A stretch of 64,000 nt of DNA. Origin: an uncultured Clostridia bacterium (lineage in GTDB: Bacteria; Bacillota; Clostridia; Christensenellales; UBA1242). The notes under the pieces are model-generated. The model worked only from the letters and a program-made list of their open reading frames with translations. It searched no databases and was not told the DNA's origin. Shown in pieces: positions 36,212 to 45,636 of this stretch. Where the stretch lies: positions 70,943 through 134,942 of the forward strand of contig CAKVHW010000004.1 in NCBI GenBank assembly GCA_934754495.1. Direction: 5' to 3'. A program made the translations under genes and the position numbers. Positions within the stretch are counted from its first letter, which is position 1, and every line of letters starts with the position of its first letter.

Positions 36212-37183
36212 TTGGAAAACAAAACTGCACCAAAAATAGTGGCTAGAAAGCCAGCTACAGTATTAGAATTAAAAAATGTAACTAAAGCATTTGGAAACCG
36301 AATAGCAGTAAACAACATCTCCTTCAAAATTGAAGAAGGTGAAATTTTTGGTTTTTTAGGTCCTAATGGTGCTGGTAAAACCACAACAATGAAAATGATT
36401 TGCGGTTTAACAAAAATTACAAAAGGTCAAATTTTTGTATGTGGTAAACCTGTAAAAAATCACGAACAAGTTAATAAATATATTGGCGGACTTATTGAAA
36501 ACCCTATTATGTACAATTACATGAGTGGTTATGACAATCTTAAATATTATGCTAGCCTTTATTCAGGAATCTCAAAAACCGACATTATTGCTTATGCTAA
36601 AATTGTTGGACTTGAAAACCGATTAAAAGACCGTGTTGGTACATATTCGCTTGGTATGAAACAAAGGCTTGGCATTTGTCAAGCATTGCTTCACAACCCT
36701 AAACTACTTGTGTTGGACGAACCACTTAGTGGTCTTGACCCAAGCGGTGTTAAAGAAATGCGTGACTTTTTAAAACTACTTGCTCACAAACAAAAAATTG
36801 CTATTTTAATTTCAAGCCACATGCTTGGTGAAATGGAACTTCTTTGCGACACTGTTGGCATTATTAACAACGGACACCTAATTGAAGTAAAATCTATCAA
36901 CCAACTTCGCCAAGGTCAAGAAAACAGTAAACGAATTAAAATAAAAGTTGATGTTCCTAACTTTGCAGGAAAAGTTATTATAAACGAACTTAGAATGAGT
37001 GTTGATGTAGCTGGTGATAGCATTATTGTTCATGCCAGTGAAAAAGACATTACTAAAATCACCGAAAAACTTATTAAATACAAAATTTCAATTTTTGGAA
37101 TTGAAGTTGTTACTAAATCACTTGAAGATATATTCACAGACATTATAAAAAAGAAAAACTTAGGAAAAATAAACATTTTTTAG
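36212..37183 (+). CDS. ABC transporter ATP-binding protein
   Basis: The ATPase of an ABC-2 type exporter. The 323-residue protein has Walker A GPNGAGKTT (about 53-61), signature YSLGMKQRLG, Walker B LLVLDEPLSGLD and the H-loop in SSHMLGEME. A C-terminal domain of about 90 residues follows, as in the DrrA/CcmA-like drug or bacteriocin exporter family. The start is TTG at 36212, placed by GAGG at 36201-36204. The gene is followed after 12 nt by its permease. Confidence 0.9.
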   Translation: MENKTAPKIVARKPATVLELKNVTKAFGNRIAVNNISFKIEEGEIFGFLGPNGAGKTTTMKMICGLTKITKGQIFVCGKPVKNHEQVNKYIGGLIENPIMYNYMSGYDNLKYYASLYSGISKTDIIAYAKIVGLENRLKDRVGTYSLGMKQRLGICQALLHNPKLLVLDEPLSGLDPSGVKEMRDFLKLLAHKQKIAILISSHMLGEMELLCDTVGIINNGHLIEVKSINQLRQGQENSKRIKIKVDVPNFAGKVIINELRMSVDVAGDSIIVHASEKDITKITEKLIKYKISIFGIEVVTKSLEDIFTDIIKKKNLGKINIF

Positions 37184-37195
37184 TGGAGATTAAAT

Positions 37196-39322
37196 ATGAA
37201 AGGTGTATTTAAAATTACACATGCGGAATTTACCAAAATATTTAAAAAGCCAATTGTTTACATAATGGCTTTTGTTTTGGCACTAACTGCGGCTTTATCT
37301 ATTGTATTTTTTAAGCCAAACGTAAGAAGCGACAACTCTGTTATGCTTGATGCCGACAATGCACACGGCTGTTATAATATATTTTACGGGACAAGCGATG
37401 ATTCAAAACGCAAGTATGACGAAACATATTTATCTGCAAAACAAAGTACAGTTGTGTATACCCTACTAAATGATAGAAACAACAGACTTGATAAAGCATT
37501 AGAAGAATATAACACAAAATATGCGTTATTAGAAACATACAACACCAACCCTACTGATTCGGAAAGTGTTCTTATTGCAAATACAAATACAGCTATTGAA
37601 GGTGTTTTAAACACATTTGTTAATATTTCTGAATTTGATAGTTATGATTACTTAAAAGAATTGATGGGAGTTTCCAATGGTGCTGGTGAGCAATATTACA
37701 AAATCCATCATATTGACACTGAAAAGCATTACAACTATGAAAAAATTAAAACAACTTATGAAAACAACTTAAAGTCGGCTAGCAATATAAATTCTTACAT
37801 TAACTTTATTAAAACAAATAAGTTTGGCGAAATATTAAGCACTCTTGTAAATTATGGAAAAAACTTAATTTACAACAATTTATTAGACATTGTAAATTCT
37901 ATAAAAAACCAACAAAACACTTTTATAGATCTTACGGTAAAAAGCCAAACAGAAACAATGCAACAACAAAGTTCTATTGCCCTTGAAAATCTTAACCAAC
38001 AAATAAAGAATTTCCAAAATTTTATTGATTTATGGGTTAAGGCTGACTACCTAATAATTCTTGGTACAAAAAACAATTACAACGACATAAAAGATGTTTG
38101 TGAAAATGTCATGCAAACAATCTCTTATGCAAAATCCCCTACTACACAACAATATACTCAAGCAGGAAAACTTGAATGTGCAGATGCTTTAAAGAAAGGT
38201 AATCACTTTCAAAAAATGCAAGATTACATTAAATCACTTGCCTTTTTAAGTGTTTCAAATAGTTTAATTAAAGAATTTAATACAATTTCAGAAAAAGTTA
38301 CAGCAAATCAAACTACAATTCTTAATGCTATTAATGAATTAAAAGATGAAACAGCAACAAGTAAAATTCTTACAGAAATTACTAATTACAAGGTTTTAGG
38401 CGAAACATATGCCAACCTTATAAAACAACTAGTTGTTAAAGAATATTCTATGTTTGTTTCAGTTGATAAAATTAGAGATTGCAAAAGCGATACATTTAGT
38501 TTGGCAGATTACAATACATATGAAAACAACCAAAACATTTCAAGAAACAAATATCAAATAGATAAAAACATTTATTCAAATACTCTTGGTAATGTATTTA
38601 GTTTTGGTACAACAAGCACGTATGAAAAAAGTGTGTACGACTGCATTTACTTTACACTAAAAATTTGTACTATTTTGGTTATTATTTTCACAATTATGAT
38701 GATTTCTGGGCTTGTTACTAGCGAAACAGAAAATGGAACAATTAAATTATTATTAATAAGACCATATAGAAGATCTAAAATATTAATCGGTAAAATGCTT
38801 GCTACTTTATTCTTCTCATTAATATTTATTTTGTTGAGCGTTGTGCTTTCTTTTACAGTAGGATACTTTATGTATGGACTTCCTGCAATGAGCCAAATTA
38901 TGGTTACTTTTAATGCAACAAAAACATTCTTAATTAGTCCTGTATTATTGATTATATTATTTGTAATTTCATGCATATTAGATGTTATTTTCTACCTTAT
39001 TTTATCGCTAACAATATCTGTTTTGTTTAGATCATATATTGGTGCAATAACAACATCTTTCTTAATTTATGTAGGCTCAATTGTTGTAAGTGCGTTTATT
39101 CCAACATCGGCAGTTTATGCATATCTTCCATTCACCAACACAAGCCTATTTAGATATTTTGGTGGTGAGTTATTAGGAAATATTACAACAAAAGCATCGC
39201 TATTTATATGCACCCCTGTTCAGTCATATCAAAGTTTCTTGACTAGTATTTTAATTACAGGGATTACATCTATAATTTTATTTACAACAACACTTATTAC
39301 TTTTAATCGTAGAGATTTCTAA
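37196..39322 (+). CDS. ABC-2 type transporter permease with large extracellular domain
   Basis: The membrane partner of the preceding ATPase. The 708-residue protein has one hydrophobic helix near the N-terminus (about 18-40). An extracellular region of about 430 residues follows, helical and rich in Asn, Lys and Thr. Five or six hydrophobic helices end the protein (about 490-705). The family motif SGLVTSETENGTIKLLLIRP lies just after the first of these (about 502-521). The substrate cannot be told. No dedicated regulator lies in the pair. Confidence 0.85.
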   Translation: MKGVFKITHAEFTKIFKKPIVYIMAFVLALTAALSIVFFKPNVRSDNSVMLDADNAHGCYNIFYGTSDDSKRKYDETYLSAKQSTVVYTLLNDRNNRLDKALEEYNTKYALLETYNTNPTDSESVLIANTNTAIEGVLNTFVNISEFDSYDYLKELMGVSNGAGEQYYKIHHIDTEKHYNYEKIKTTYENNLKSASNINSYINFIKTNKFGEILSTLVNYGKNLIYNNLLDIVNSIKNQQNTFIDLTVKSQTETMQQQSSIALENLNQQIKNFQNFIDLWVKADYLIILGTKNNYNDIKDVCENVMQTISYAKSPTTQQYTQAGKLECADALKKGNHFQKMQDYIKSLAFLSVSNSLIKEFNTISEKVTANQTTILNAINELKDETATSKILTEITNYKVLGETYANLIKQLVVKEYSMFVSVDKIRDCKSDTFSLADYNTYENNQNISRNKYQIDKNIYSNTLGNVFSFGTTSTYEKSVYDCIYFTLKICTILVIIFTIMMISGLVTSETENGTIKLLLIRPYRRSKILIGKMLATLFFSLIFILLSVVLSFTVGYFMYGLPAMSQIMVTFNATKTFLISPVLLIILFVISCILDVIFYLILSLTISVLFRSYIGAITTSFLIYVGSIVVSAFIPTSAVYAYLPFTNTSLFRYFGGELLGNITTKASLFICTPVQSYQSFLTSILITGITSIILFTTTLITFNRRDF

Positions 39323-39323
39323 C

Positions 39324-39356
39324 AAAAAAAGAACTTGAGTTTCAAGTTCTTTTTTA
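39324..39356 (+). terminator. terminator after the ABC permease gene
   Basis: GAACTTGA pairs with TCAAGTTC, flanked by an A-run and a T-run. Confidence 0.85.
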
Positions 39357-39434
39357 TTGTCTTTTGAAATTATTGGGAACTTACAAAAAAAATATTATAA
39401 AAAAACAAATCTAAAAAATAGATTTGTTTCGCAC

Positions 39435-39508
39435 TGGCAGGGGTGGAAGGAATCGAACCCTCCTCTGGAGTTTTGGAGACTCTCATTCTACCGATGAACT
39501 ACACCCCT
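39435..39508 (-). tRNA. tRNA-Trp (CCA)
   Basis: The 74-nt gene folds as a tRNA. The acceptor AGGGGTG pairs with CACCCCT, the discriminator is G and the CCA end is encoded. The anticodon loop is CTCCAAA with anticodon CCA, and the T-loop is TTCGATT. It is a single gene with its own promoter. Confidence 0.93.
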
Positions 39509-39525
39509 ATATTAAAAACAATAAT

Positions 39526-39554
39526 ATTATATAGATAAGGGCGATATTTGTCAA
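39526..39554 (-). promoter_or_regulatory. tRNA-Trp promoter
   Basis: On the minus strand TTGACA (39549-39554) and TATAAT (39526-39531) are exactly 17 nt apart, a consensus promoter. Confidence 0.85.
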
Positions 39555-39584
39555 TAAAAAAAGGTGATTTTAGTATCTTATTAT

Positions 39585-39613
39585 TTGCTTAATTTAATTT
39601 TTTACTTTATAAT
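39585..39613 (+). promoter_or_regulatory. rnhA promoter, start site next to the ATG
   Basis: TTGCTT (39585-39590), a 17-nt spacer and TATAAT (39608-39613). Transcription should start at about 39620, which is the A of the rnhA start codon. Confidence 0.7.
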
Positions 39614-39619
39614 AACTGT

Positions 39620-40057
39620 ATGAAAAAGATAACATTATATACTGATGGCTCCTGCATTGGAAATCCTGGACCAGGTGGATATGCCTACATTTTAATATAT
39701 GGTGATTTAAAAAAAGAATTTAATGGCTTTGAAGATAATACAACCAATAATCGTATGGAACTTACAGCAGTAATAAAAGGACTAAATCAAATAAAAGAAC
39801 CTTGCGAGGTTACGGTTTACACTGATAGTGCTTATGTCTTAAATGCTTTTGAACAAGATTGGATTACCAATTGGCAACTTAAAGGTTGGCGTACTGCAAA
39901 CAAAAAAGATGTACTAAATAAAGACCTTTGGTTGCAATTACTTGATGCAATGTCAAGGCATAAAGTAAGTTGGGTTAAAGTAAAAGGACATGCTGATAAC
40001 GAATTAAACAATCGTTGTGATATTTTAGCACGTGGCGAAATACTAAAAAGACAATAA
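39620..40057 (+). CDS. rnhA: ribonuclease HI
   Basis: RNase HI cuts the RNA strand of RNA-DNA hybrids. The 145-residue protein keeps the catalytic carboxylates in YTDGSC, NRMELTAV, YTDSAYV and NNRCDILA, plus the KGHAD loop. There is no Shine-Dalgarno before the ATG; the bases upstream are the -10 element itself. The mRNA is probably leaderless. It converges with pheT. Confidence 0.93.
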   Translation: MKKITLYTDGSCIGNPGPGGYAYILIYGDLKKEFNGFEDNTTNNRMELTAVIKGLNQIKEPCEVTVYTDSAYVLNAFEQDWITNWQLKGWRTANKKDVLNKDLWLQLLDAMSRHKVSWVKVKGHADNELNNRCDILARGEILKRQ

Positions 40058-40090
40058 AAAAAGAACTTGAAAATCAAGCTCCTTTTTTTT
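40058..40090 (-). terminator. terminator after pheT
   Basis: On the minus strand GGAGCTTGA pairs with TCAAGTTCT (two G-T pairs), followed by seven T's. On the plus strand the same stem has two mismatches, so it mainly serves pheT but may also end rnhA. Confidence 0.75.
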
Positions 40091-40091
40091 A

Positions 40092-42461
40092 TTATGCTCT
40101 TAGGGTAATTTCGTATTTTTCCATATGAGCAAGTAAATTATCAGTAAATTTATCAATATCTTCACTCGTTAAAGTTTTATTTTTAGACGAAATATTAAAT
40201 GTAAATGTCATACTCTTCTTGTCGCCAAGTTGTTCGCTTTCAAAAATATCTTTAAGAGTGTATGTCATATCAAGTTTGGTTTTATAACCGTCAATAACAG
40301 CCTTTACTTCGCTATATGGCAATGTTTTGTCTACAAGGAAGTTAAGGTCAATATTAACATCTTGATATTTACTTACTTCAGCAATTTGTTTTGTTTCTCT
40401 AGGAAGTTTGCAAAGTTCGCCAAAGTTAAGTTCTAGCATAACAACATTAAACTTTCTATCAATATTAACAGTTGGACTAAGTACACCCATTGCGCCCAAT
40501 TTTAAGCCATTTTTAGTAATTGCACAACTATTAACTGGGTGATAATATTTTGGAGTTTTTGCATTTGTATCGTACTCAACAGTTGTTTCCATAAGCGAAC
40601 TGCAAATATTTTCCAAAATCTTTTTCATTTCAAAATATAATGCTTTTTCAGTTTTGTTGTCACTAGCAAGTAGTACAGCTAAACGTTTTTCTTCAACAGC
40701 AAGGTTGTCTTTTAAACCTGTTGCTACCCTGCCAATTTCTGCAATTCTTACATCAGTAAATGAATTTTTATTTTCAGCAAACATTTTTAATAGTGTTGGC
40801 ATTAATTCACTTCTAATGCCAGTTTGACCACTATTGCTTGCATCCATAAGCCCAATATAACTTGTGGTTTTAATTCCATATTCAGTATTAAAGTTTTCAT
40901 AGTTCCAAATATAAGAATGAACTTCACTTACACCATATTTTTCAGCCAACAAGCGTTTTGTTTTGTATTCAAGCACAACTTGTCTATCTTGAGTAACAGG
41001 CTGTAAGTCGAAAGCACAAGATACTGGGACTACCTTATCGTAGCCATAAACACGTGCAACTTCTTCAACAATATCTTCTTTTATAGAAATATCCTTAGTT
41101 GCTCTAAATGTAGGAACATTAAGGGTGTATACACCATCTTTTTCAGAAAAATCAAATTCAAGACCTGTAAAGATTTTTTCAATTTCTTCTTTAGAAATGC
41201 TAATACCTATACGTTTTTCAATAAATTCCTTGCTAACAACAATTTGCACCTTAGGATACTTTTTGTTGTAAACATCTGCCAAAGATGAAGTTACAACAAT
41301 GTTTTTATCAATATTTTTAAGGATATATAAAAGTCTAGAAATTGCAACAGTTGTAAGCTCTGGGTCAAGCGACTTTTCATATCTTAAACTTGCATCTGTT
41401 TTTAAGCCAATGGCTGTTGATGTTTTTCTAATAACCATAGCATCAAATGTTGCACTTTCAAGCAACAACGAATTTGTGTTATCTGTAATACCAGAAAGTA
41501 ATCCGCCTTTAATACCAGCAATTGCAACTGGAACTTTTTTATCATCACAAATCAAGCAAGAATTTTCAGGGATTAGATGTTCTTCACGTTCTAATGTAAG
41601 CATCTTTTCGCCCTTTTTAGATTTAACAACTGTTATTCCTTTTACACCAGCATTATCAAATGCGTGCATTGGTTGACCAAGTTCAAGCATGATATAATTT
41701 GTCATATCAGCAAGCAAATTAATGTCACGCATTCCAACATAATTAAGCCTAATTTTCATAATCATTGGTGATACATGAGTATTAACATTACCAACTGTTA
41801 TTGCAGAATATCTATAGCAATCTGGATTTTCAACACTTAATGCTAGTTTTGGAAGTTTTGCATAAGCACTTAAATCATCTAGTTCAAGTGGTTTTAATTT
41901 TTTACCAAAAATACATGCAATTTCACGTGCAATTCCGTAATGCCCCCACAAATCAGGACGATTTGTAAGTGATTTGTTGTCAATCTCAAACACAGTATCA
42001 TCAATAGGATACAAGTCTTTAATACTCATACCAACTTTAGCATTAAGGTCTTTAATATCCATAATACCACTATTGTCACTACCAATGCCAAGTTCTTCTT
42101 CGCTACAGCACATACCAAAACTTTCTACACCAACTAGTTTTGCTTTGCTAATTTTGTGTCCATTTACCTTTCCACCAAGAGTTGCAAGTGCTGTAAGCAT
42201 ACCTTCTCTTACATTTGGAGCACCGCAAACAATTTGCACTACTTCATCACCTTTATCAACTTTTAGAATGTGAAGTTTTGTAGATTCAGGGTGGTTTTTA
42301 ACTTCTAGAATTTTTGCAACAACCACACCAGTTGTTTCCTTACCCATTTCGTACACGTCTTCAATTTCAGCAGTACTAAGCGTAAATCTATTTATAATTT
42401 CTTCGTTGCTAATCCCTTCTAGGTCAACGAAATCTTTAATCCAATTAATAGAAATCTTCAT
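40092..42461 (-). CDS. pheT: phenylalanine-tRNA ligase beta subunit
   Basis: The large subunit of the alpha2-beta2 enzyme that charges tRNA-Phe. The 789-residue protein has an N-terminal tRNA-binding (EMAP-like) domain with VGVESFGMCCSEEELG, the B3/B4 editing region, B5 domain, core and a C-terminal anticodon-binding (FDX-ACB) domain, in the normal order and length. It begins 11 nt after pheS and is controlled by the same T-box leader. Confidence 0.96.
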   Translation of the reverse strand: MKISINWIKDFVDLEGISNEEIINRFTLSTAEIEDVYEMGKETTGVVVAKILEVKNHPESTKLHILKVDKGDEVVQIVCGAPNVREGMLTALATLGGKVNGHKISKAKLVGVESFGMCCSEEELGIGSDNSGIMDIKDLNAKVGMSIKDLYPIDDTVFEIDNKSLTNRPDLWGHYGIAREIACIFGKKLKPLELDDLSAYAKLPKLALSVENPDCYRYSAITVGNVNTHVSPMIMKIRLNYVGMRDINLLADMTNYIMLELGQPMHAFDNAGVKGITVVKSKKGEKMLTLEREEHLIPENSCLICDDKKVPVAIAGIKGGLLSGITDNTNSLLLESATFDAMVIRKTSTAIGLKTDASLRYEKSLDPELTTVAISRLLYILKNIDKNIVVTSSLADVYNKKYPKVQIVVSKEFIEKRIGISISKEEIEKIFTGLEFDFSEKDGVYTLNVPTFRATKDISIKEDIVEEVARVYGYDKVVPVSCAFDLQPVTQDRQVVLEYKTKRLLAEKYGVSEVHSYIWNYENFNTEYGIKTTSYIGLMDASNSGQTGIRSELMPTLLKMFAENKNSFTDVRIAEIGRVATGLKDNLAVEEKRLAVLLASDNKTEKALYFEMKKILENICSSLMETTVEYDTNAKTPKYYHPVNSCAITKNGLKLGAMGVLSPTVNIDRKFNVVMLELNFGELCKLPRETKQIAEVSKYQDVNIDLNFLVDKTLPYSEVKAVIDGYKTKLDMTYTLKDIFESEQLGDKKSMTFTFNISSKNKTLTSEDIDKFTDNLLAHMEKYEITLRA

Positions 42462-42472
42462 AATTCACCACC

Positions 42473-43507
42473 TTAATCCATATTTAATCCAATTTGTTTT
42501 AGTAGTTTTAAGTTGCCACTATTTAGAACTCTTATATCTTTAAAACCAGCCCTAATCATAACCAAACGGTCAAAACCAAGACCAAATGCTAGTCCGCTAT
42601 ATTTTTCTGGGTCAACTCCGCCTTCACGAAGAACATTAGGGTGAATCATACCGCATGGGCATAGTTCTATCCAGCCACTGCCCTTACATGTAGAACAGCC
42701 TTTTCCTTCACAGAAAGGGCATGCTGCATCAAGTTCGAAACTAGGTTCGGTGAATGGGAAGAAGCCTGGGCGAAGTCTTACATTAATTTCCTTACCAAAA
42801 ATTTCTGACAACATCTTTTTCATAAAGTAAACAAGATTTGAAACAGAAATATTTTTATCAACAACCATACCTTCAATTTGGAAGAATGTATTTTCATGGC
42901 TATTGTCTAGTGCTTCGTTTCGGAAACAACGACCTGGGAACAACACTCTAAGTGGTGCACCATACTTACGTAAAATACGGTTTTGAGAAGCACTTGTGTG
43001 AGTCTTAAGTAATTGACCATTATTTAGCCAAAAAGTGTCTTGCATATCACGTGCTGGGTGGTTTTTAGGCACATTAACAGCATCAAAGTTGTTGTATTCG
43101 GTTTCAATCTCGTTGCCGTCTTCAATGCTAAAGCCCATACTAACAAACACATCTTCAATTTGTTTTTGGATTATTGTACGAGGGTGAAGCGAGCCAACAC
43201 CAGTATCAACAGGAAGTGTAATGTCGTATTTTTCAGAAGAATTAATTTTATTTTCAATTTCAAGTTGTTCTAATTCTTCCTTTTTAACATTTAGACTTTC
43301 TTCAACTTCCTTTTTTAGACTATTAATGGCTTGACCCATTTCTCGCTTTTGTTCGTTTGGCACTTCACGTAAAAGTGGCATAAGTTCTGTAACTTGTCCC
43401 TTTTTCCCCAAAAACTCTACTCTAAGTTTTTCAAGCAAACTAAGGCTAGAAAGGTCACTAAGTTTTTTTTTAAATTTTTCTCTAATTTCTTTAATCTTGT
43501 TTAACAT
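42473..43507 (-). CDS. pheS: phenylalanine-tRNA ligase alpha subunit
   Basis: The catalytic subunit of phenylalanyl-tRNA synthetase, 344 residues. The N-terminal coiled coil (about 1-90) is followed by class II motifs: HPARDMQDTF, RVLFPGRCFRNEALDNSHENTF-like motif 2, and GLAFGLGFDRLVM motif 3. A Cys-rich insert (CPFCEGKGCSTCKGSGW, about 259-275) is normal for Firmicutes PheS. GGAG lies before the ATG, directly after the T-box terminator. Confidence 0.96.
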   Translation of the reverse strand: MLNKIKEIREKFKKKLSDLSSLSLLEKLRVEFLGKKGQVTELMPLLREVPNEQKREMGQAINSLKKEVEESLNVKKEELEQLEIENKINSSEKYDITLPVDTGVGSLHPRTIIQKQIEDVFVSMGFSIEDGNEIETEYNNFDAVNVPKNHPARDMQDTFWLNNGQLLKTHTSASQNRILRKYGAPLRVLFPGRCFRNEALDNSHENTFFQIEGMVVDKNISVSNLVYFMKKMLSEIFGKEINVRLRPGFFPFTEPSFELDAACPFCEGKGCSTCKGSGWIELCPCGMIHPNVLREGGVDPEKYSGLAFGLGFDRLVMIRAGFKDIRVLNSGNLKLLKQIGLNMD

Positions 43508-43532
43508 ACATTTCTCCTTTTAAAATAAAAAA

Positions 43533-43785
43533 TCGTCCTATGTTTATAGGACGAATTATTTTCGTTGTACCACCTAACTTCGCTAAAAATTTATCTTAGC
43601 CTCGTTGTCATTTTTACGGTTTTGTCCGGCTTTTCTTAACAATCTAAATTGACCTTACCGAAAAGCAACTCCTATGCTGAAATTCACTTATTATCACACA
43701 TCTAAAGCTTGCTTACAGCCCACGACAAACTATCTCTATTAGTTGCGATAATGCTACTTACACATAATCAATGTTTTTATTAAAC
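43533..43785 (-). promoter_or_regulatory. T-box leader controlling pheST
   Basis: Read on the minus strand, the leader has a likely Phe specifier TTC followed by A (43679-43681). The T-box core AGGTGGTACAACG (43562-43576) contains TGGT, which can pair with the ACCA end of uncharged tRNA-Phe. A terminator CGTCCTAT-GTTT-ATAGGACG with T-run ends it just before pheS. Uncharged tRNA-Phe would favour the antiterminator and turn on synthetase expression. The gene identity downstream supports the Phe specificity. The last bases of the T-box (AACG for CGCG) deviate from consensus. Confidence 0.88.
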
Positions 43786-43792
43786 TAAATAT

Positions 43793-43821
43793 ATTGTGCC
43801 ACAACAAAACTCTAAAGTCAA
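43793..43821 (-). promoter_or_regulatory. promoter of the pheST T-box leader
   Basis: Minus-strand TTGACT (43816-43821), a 17-nt spacer and CACAAT (43793-43798). The -35 is good and the -10 weak. Confidence 0.5.
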
Positions 43822-43843
43822 TTGGTTTTTGAAAAAAGTGTTT

Positions 43844-43878
43844 AAAAAAGGCGGAATTTATTTAAAAACCCCGCTTTT
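43844..43878 (-). terminator. terminator after rny
   Basis: Minus-strand AAAAGCGG pairs with CCGCCTTTT (one bulged base), followed by T's. Confidence 0.65.
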
Positions 43879-43888
43879 ATTTTATTTG

Positions 43889-45484
43889 TTATTTAGCATA
43901 GTCTACTGCTTTAGTTTCACGAATTATGTTTACCTTAATTTGTCCTGGATATTCCATTTCTTTTTCAATTTTTCTAGCGATATCTTTAGCAAGGAATATT
44001 GCTTGTTCATCAGATATTTCTTCAGGTTTTACAATAATTCTTATTTCACGACCTGCTTGAATTGCAAAACTTTTTTCAACACCTTTAAAGTCATTTGCTA
44101 TTCCTTCAAGTTGTTGAAGACGCTTAATATAATTTTCTAAGCTTTCACGTCTTGCACCTGGTCTAGCAGAACTAATGGCATCAGCAACTTGAACCAAAAT
44201 TGCTTCAATGCTTTGGAATTCTACTCCACCATGATGTGCTTCAATACAATGAATAACTTCCTTGCTTTCTTTATATTTTGTAGCAAGTTCCACCCCAATT
44301 GTTACGTGTGTTCCTTCTTGTTCGTGGTCTACTGCTTTACCAATATCATGTAGTAAGCCACCACGTTTTGCAATGTTTACGTTAGCGCCAACTTCGGCAG
44401 CAAGCAAACCTGCTAGGTATGATACTTCAAGGCTATGTTTAAGCACATTTTGACCATATGAAGTACGATATTTTAATCTTCCCAAAATCTTAATAAGTTC
44501 TGGGTGCATTCCATGAATACCAGCATCAAACACAGCACTTTCGCCTGCTTCTTTAATTGTTTGCTCAATATCACGGCTAACTTTTTCAACCATTTCTTCA
44601 ATTCTTGCTGGTTGAATACGACCATCAAGCATAAGTTTTTCTAGGCTTATTCTTGCAATTTCACGCCTGATAGGGTCAAAACAACTTAATACAACCGCTT
44701 CTGGTGTATCGTCTATAATTAGATCAACACCTGTAGCATTTTCTAGTGCCCTAATATTACGGCCTTCCCTACCAATAATTCTGCCTTTCATTTCATCACT
44801 TGGCAATGCAACTGATGATACGGTGACCTCACTTGTGTGGTCAACTGCAGTTTTTTGAATAGCAAGTGTTACAATTTCTCTTGCTTTTTTATAAGCATCA
44901 TCTTGTGCTTGTTGTTCTATGTTTCTAACTAGGATTGCAGCATCTTTTTTTGCTTCGTCTTCGTATCTCGAAACAAGTTCGGCTTTTGCTTCGTCTTTGG
45001 TTAGTTTGGAAATTCTTTCTAATTCTCCAACCATCTTTTTAGTGATTTGATTTTGTTCCTCAACCTTTTTAGCAATCTCTTGTTCCTTAACTTTTAGGTC
45101 TTCCTTTTGCTGGTCAAGATTATCGCTTTTTTTGTCAAGCATTTCTTCTTTTTTGTTGATAAAATCTTCACGTTGATTTATTCTATTTTCTTGTCTTAAC
45201 ATTTCGGCACGGCGTTCTTTAAGTTCGTTTTCACATTCCATACGCAAGTTGTGAGTTTCGTCTTTTGCTTCCATTTCGGCTTCACGTTTAATGCGTTTTG
45301 CCTCGGCTTCGGCATTCTCCAACAATTTATGAGCACTATTTTCAGCATTTGTTTTCTTTGCTTTGTTTATAGCAAAAACAATTGCAATACTGCTAGGAAT
45401 GGAAATAATTAAAGTAATTATGACAGATAAAAAACTGGTCATAAATCCCGATAATGCTAAGAAATTTGCATAATTTCCCAACAT
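43889..45484 (-). CDS. rny: ribonuclease Y
   Basis: RNase Y is the membrane-bound endonuclease that starts mRNA decay in many Firmicutes. The 531-residue protein has an N-terminal membrane helix (about 13-35), a long charged coiled coil (about 38-190), a KH domain with [15 protein letters not shown] (about 230), and an HD domain with the metal ligands in [12 protein letters not shown] and EAHHGG. Both the length and the order of domains are typical. AAGGAGAT precedes the ATG. Confidence 0.96.
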   Translation of the reverse strand: MLGNYANFLALSGFMTSFLSVIITLIISIPSSIAIVFAINKAKKTNAENSAHKLLENAEAEAKRIKREAEMEAKDETHNLRMECENELKERRAEMLRQENRINQREDFINKKEEMLDKKSDNLDQQKEDLKVKEQEIAKKVEEQNQITKKMVGELERISKLTKDEAKAELVSRYEDEAKKDAAILVRNIEQQAQDDAYKKAREIVTLAIQKTAVDHTSEVTVSSVALPSDEMKGRIIGREGRNIRALENATGVDLIIDDTPEAVVLSCFDPIRREIARISLEKLMLDGRIQPARIEEMVEKVSRDIEQTIKEAGESAVFDAGIHGMHPELIKILGRLKYRTSYGQNVLKHSLEVSYLAGLLAAEVGANVNIAKRGGLLHDIGKAVDHEQEGTHVTIGVELATKYKESKEVIHCIEAHHGGVEFQSIEAILVQVADAISSARPGARRESLENYIKRLQQLEGIANDFKGVEKSFAIQAGREIRIIVKPEEISDEQAIFLAKDIARKIEKEMEYPGQIKVNIIRETKAVDYAK

Positions 45485-45564
45485 TTTATTATCTCCTTAT
45501 TAAATTTTAAATGTACATATATAATAAAAATATTTTAACTTAAATATTATAAATGTCTAAAAGT

Positions 45565-45593
45565 ATTGTAAAACATTTTACTTTCATTGTCAA
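45565..45593 (-). promoter_or_regulatory. rny promoter
   Basis: Minus-strand TTGACA (45588-45593), a 17-nt spacer and TACAAT (45565-45570). Confidence 0.8.
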
Positions 45594-45603
45594 ACTATTA
45601 TTA

Positions 45604-45636
45604 TAAAAAAATAAAGCCCTATTTAAAAGGCTTTAT
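45604..45636 (-). terminator. terminator overlapping the end of thiI
   Basis: Minus-strand AAAGCC pairs with GGCTTT (45613-45618 and 45629-45634), followed by a T-rich run. The stem includes the thiI stop codon. Confidence 0.75.
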
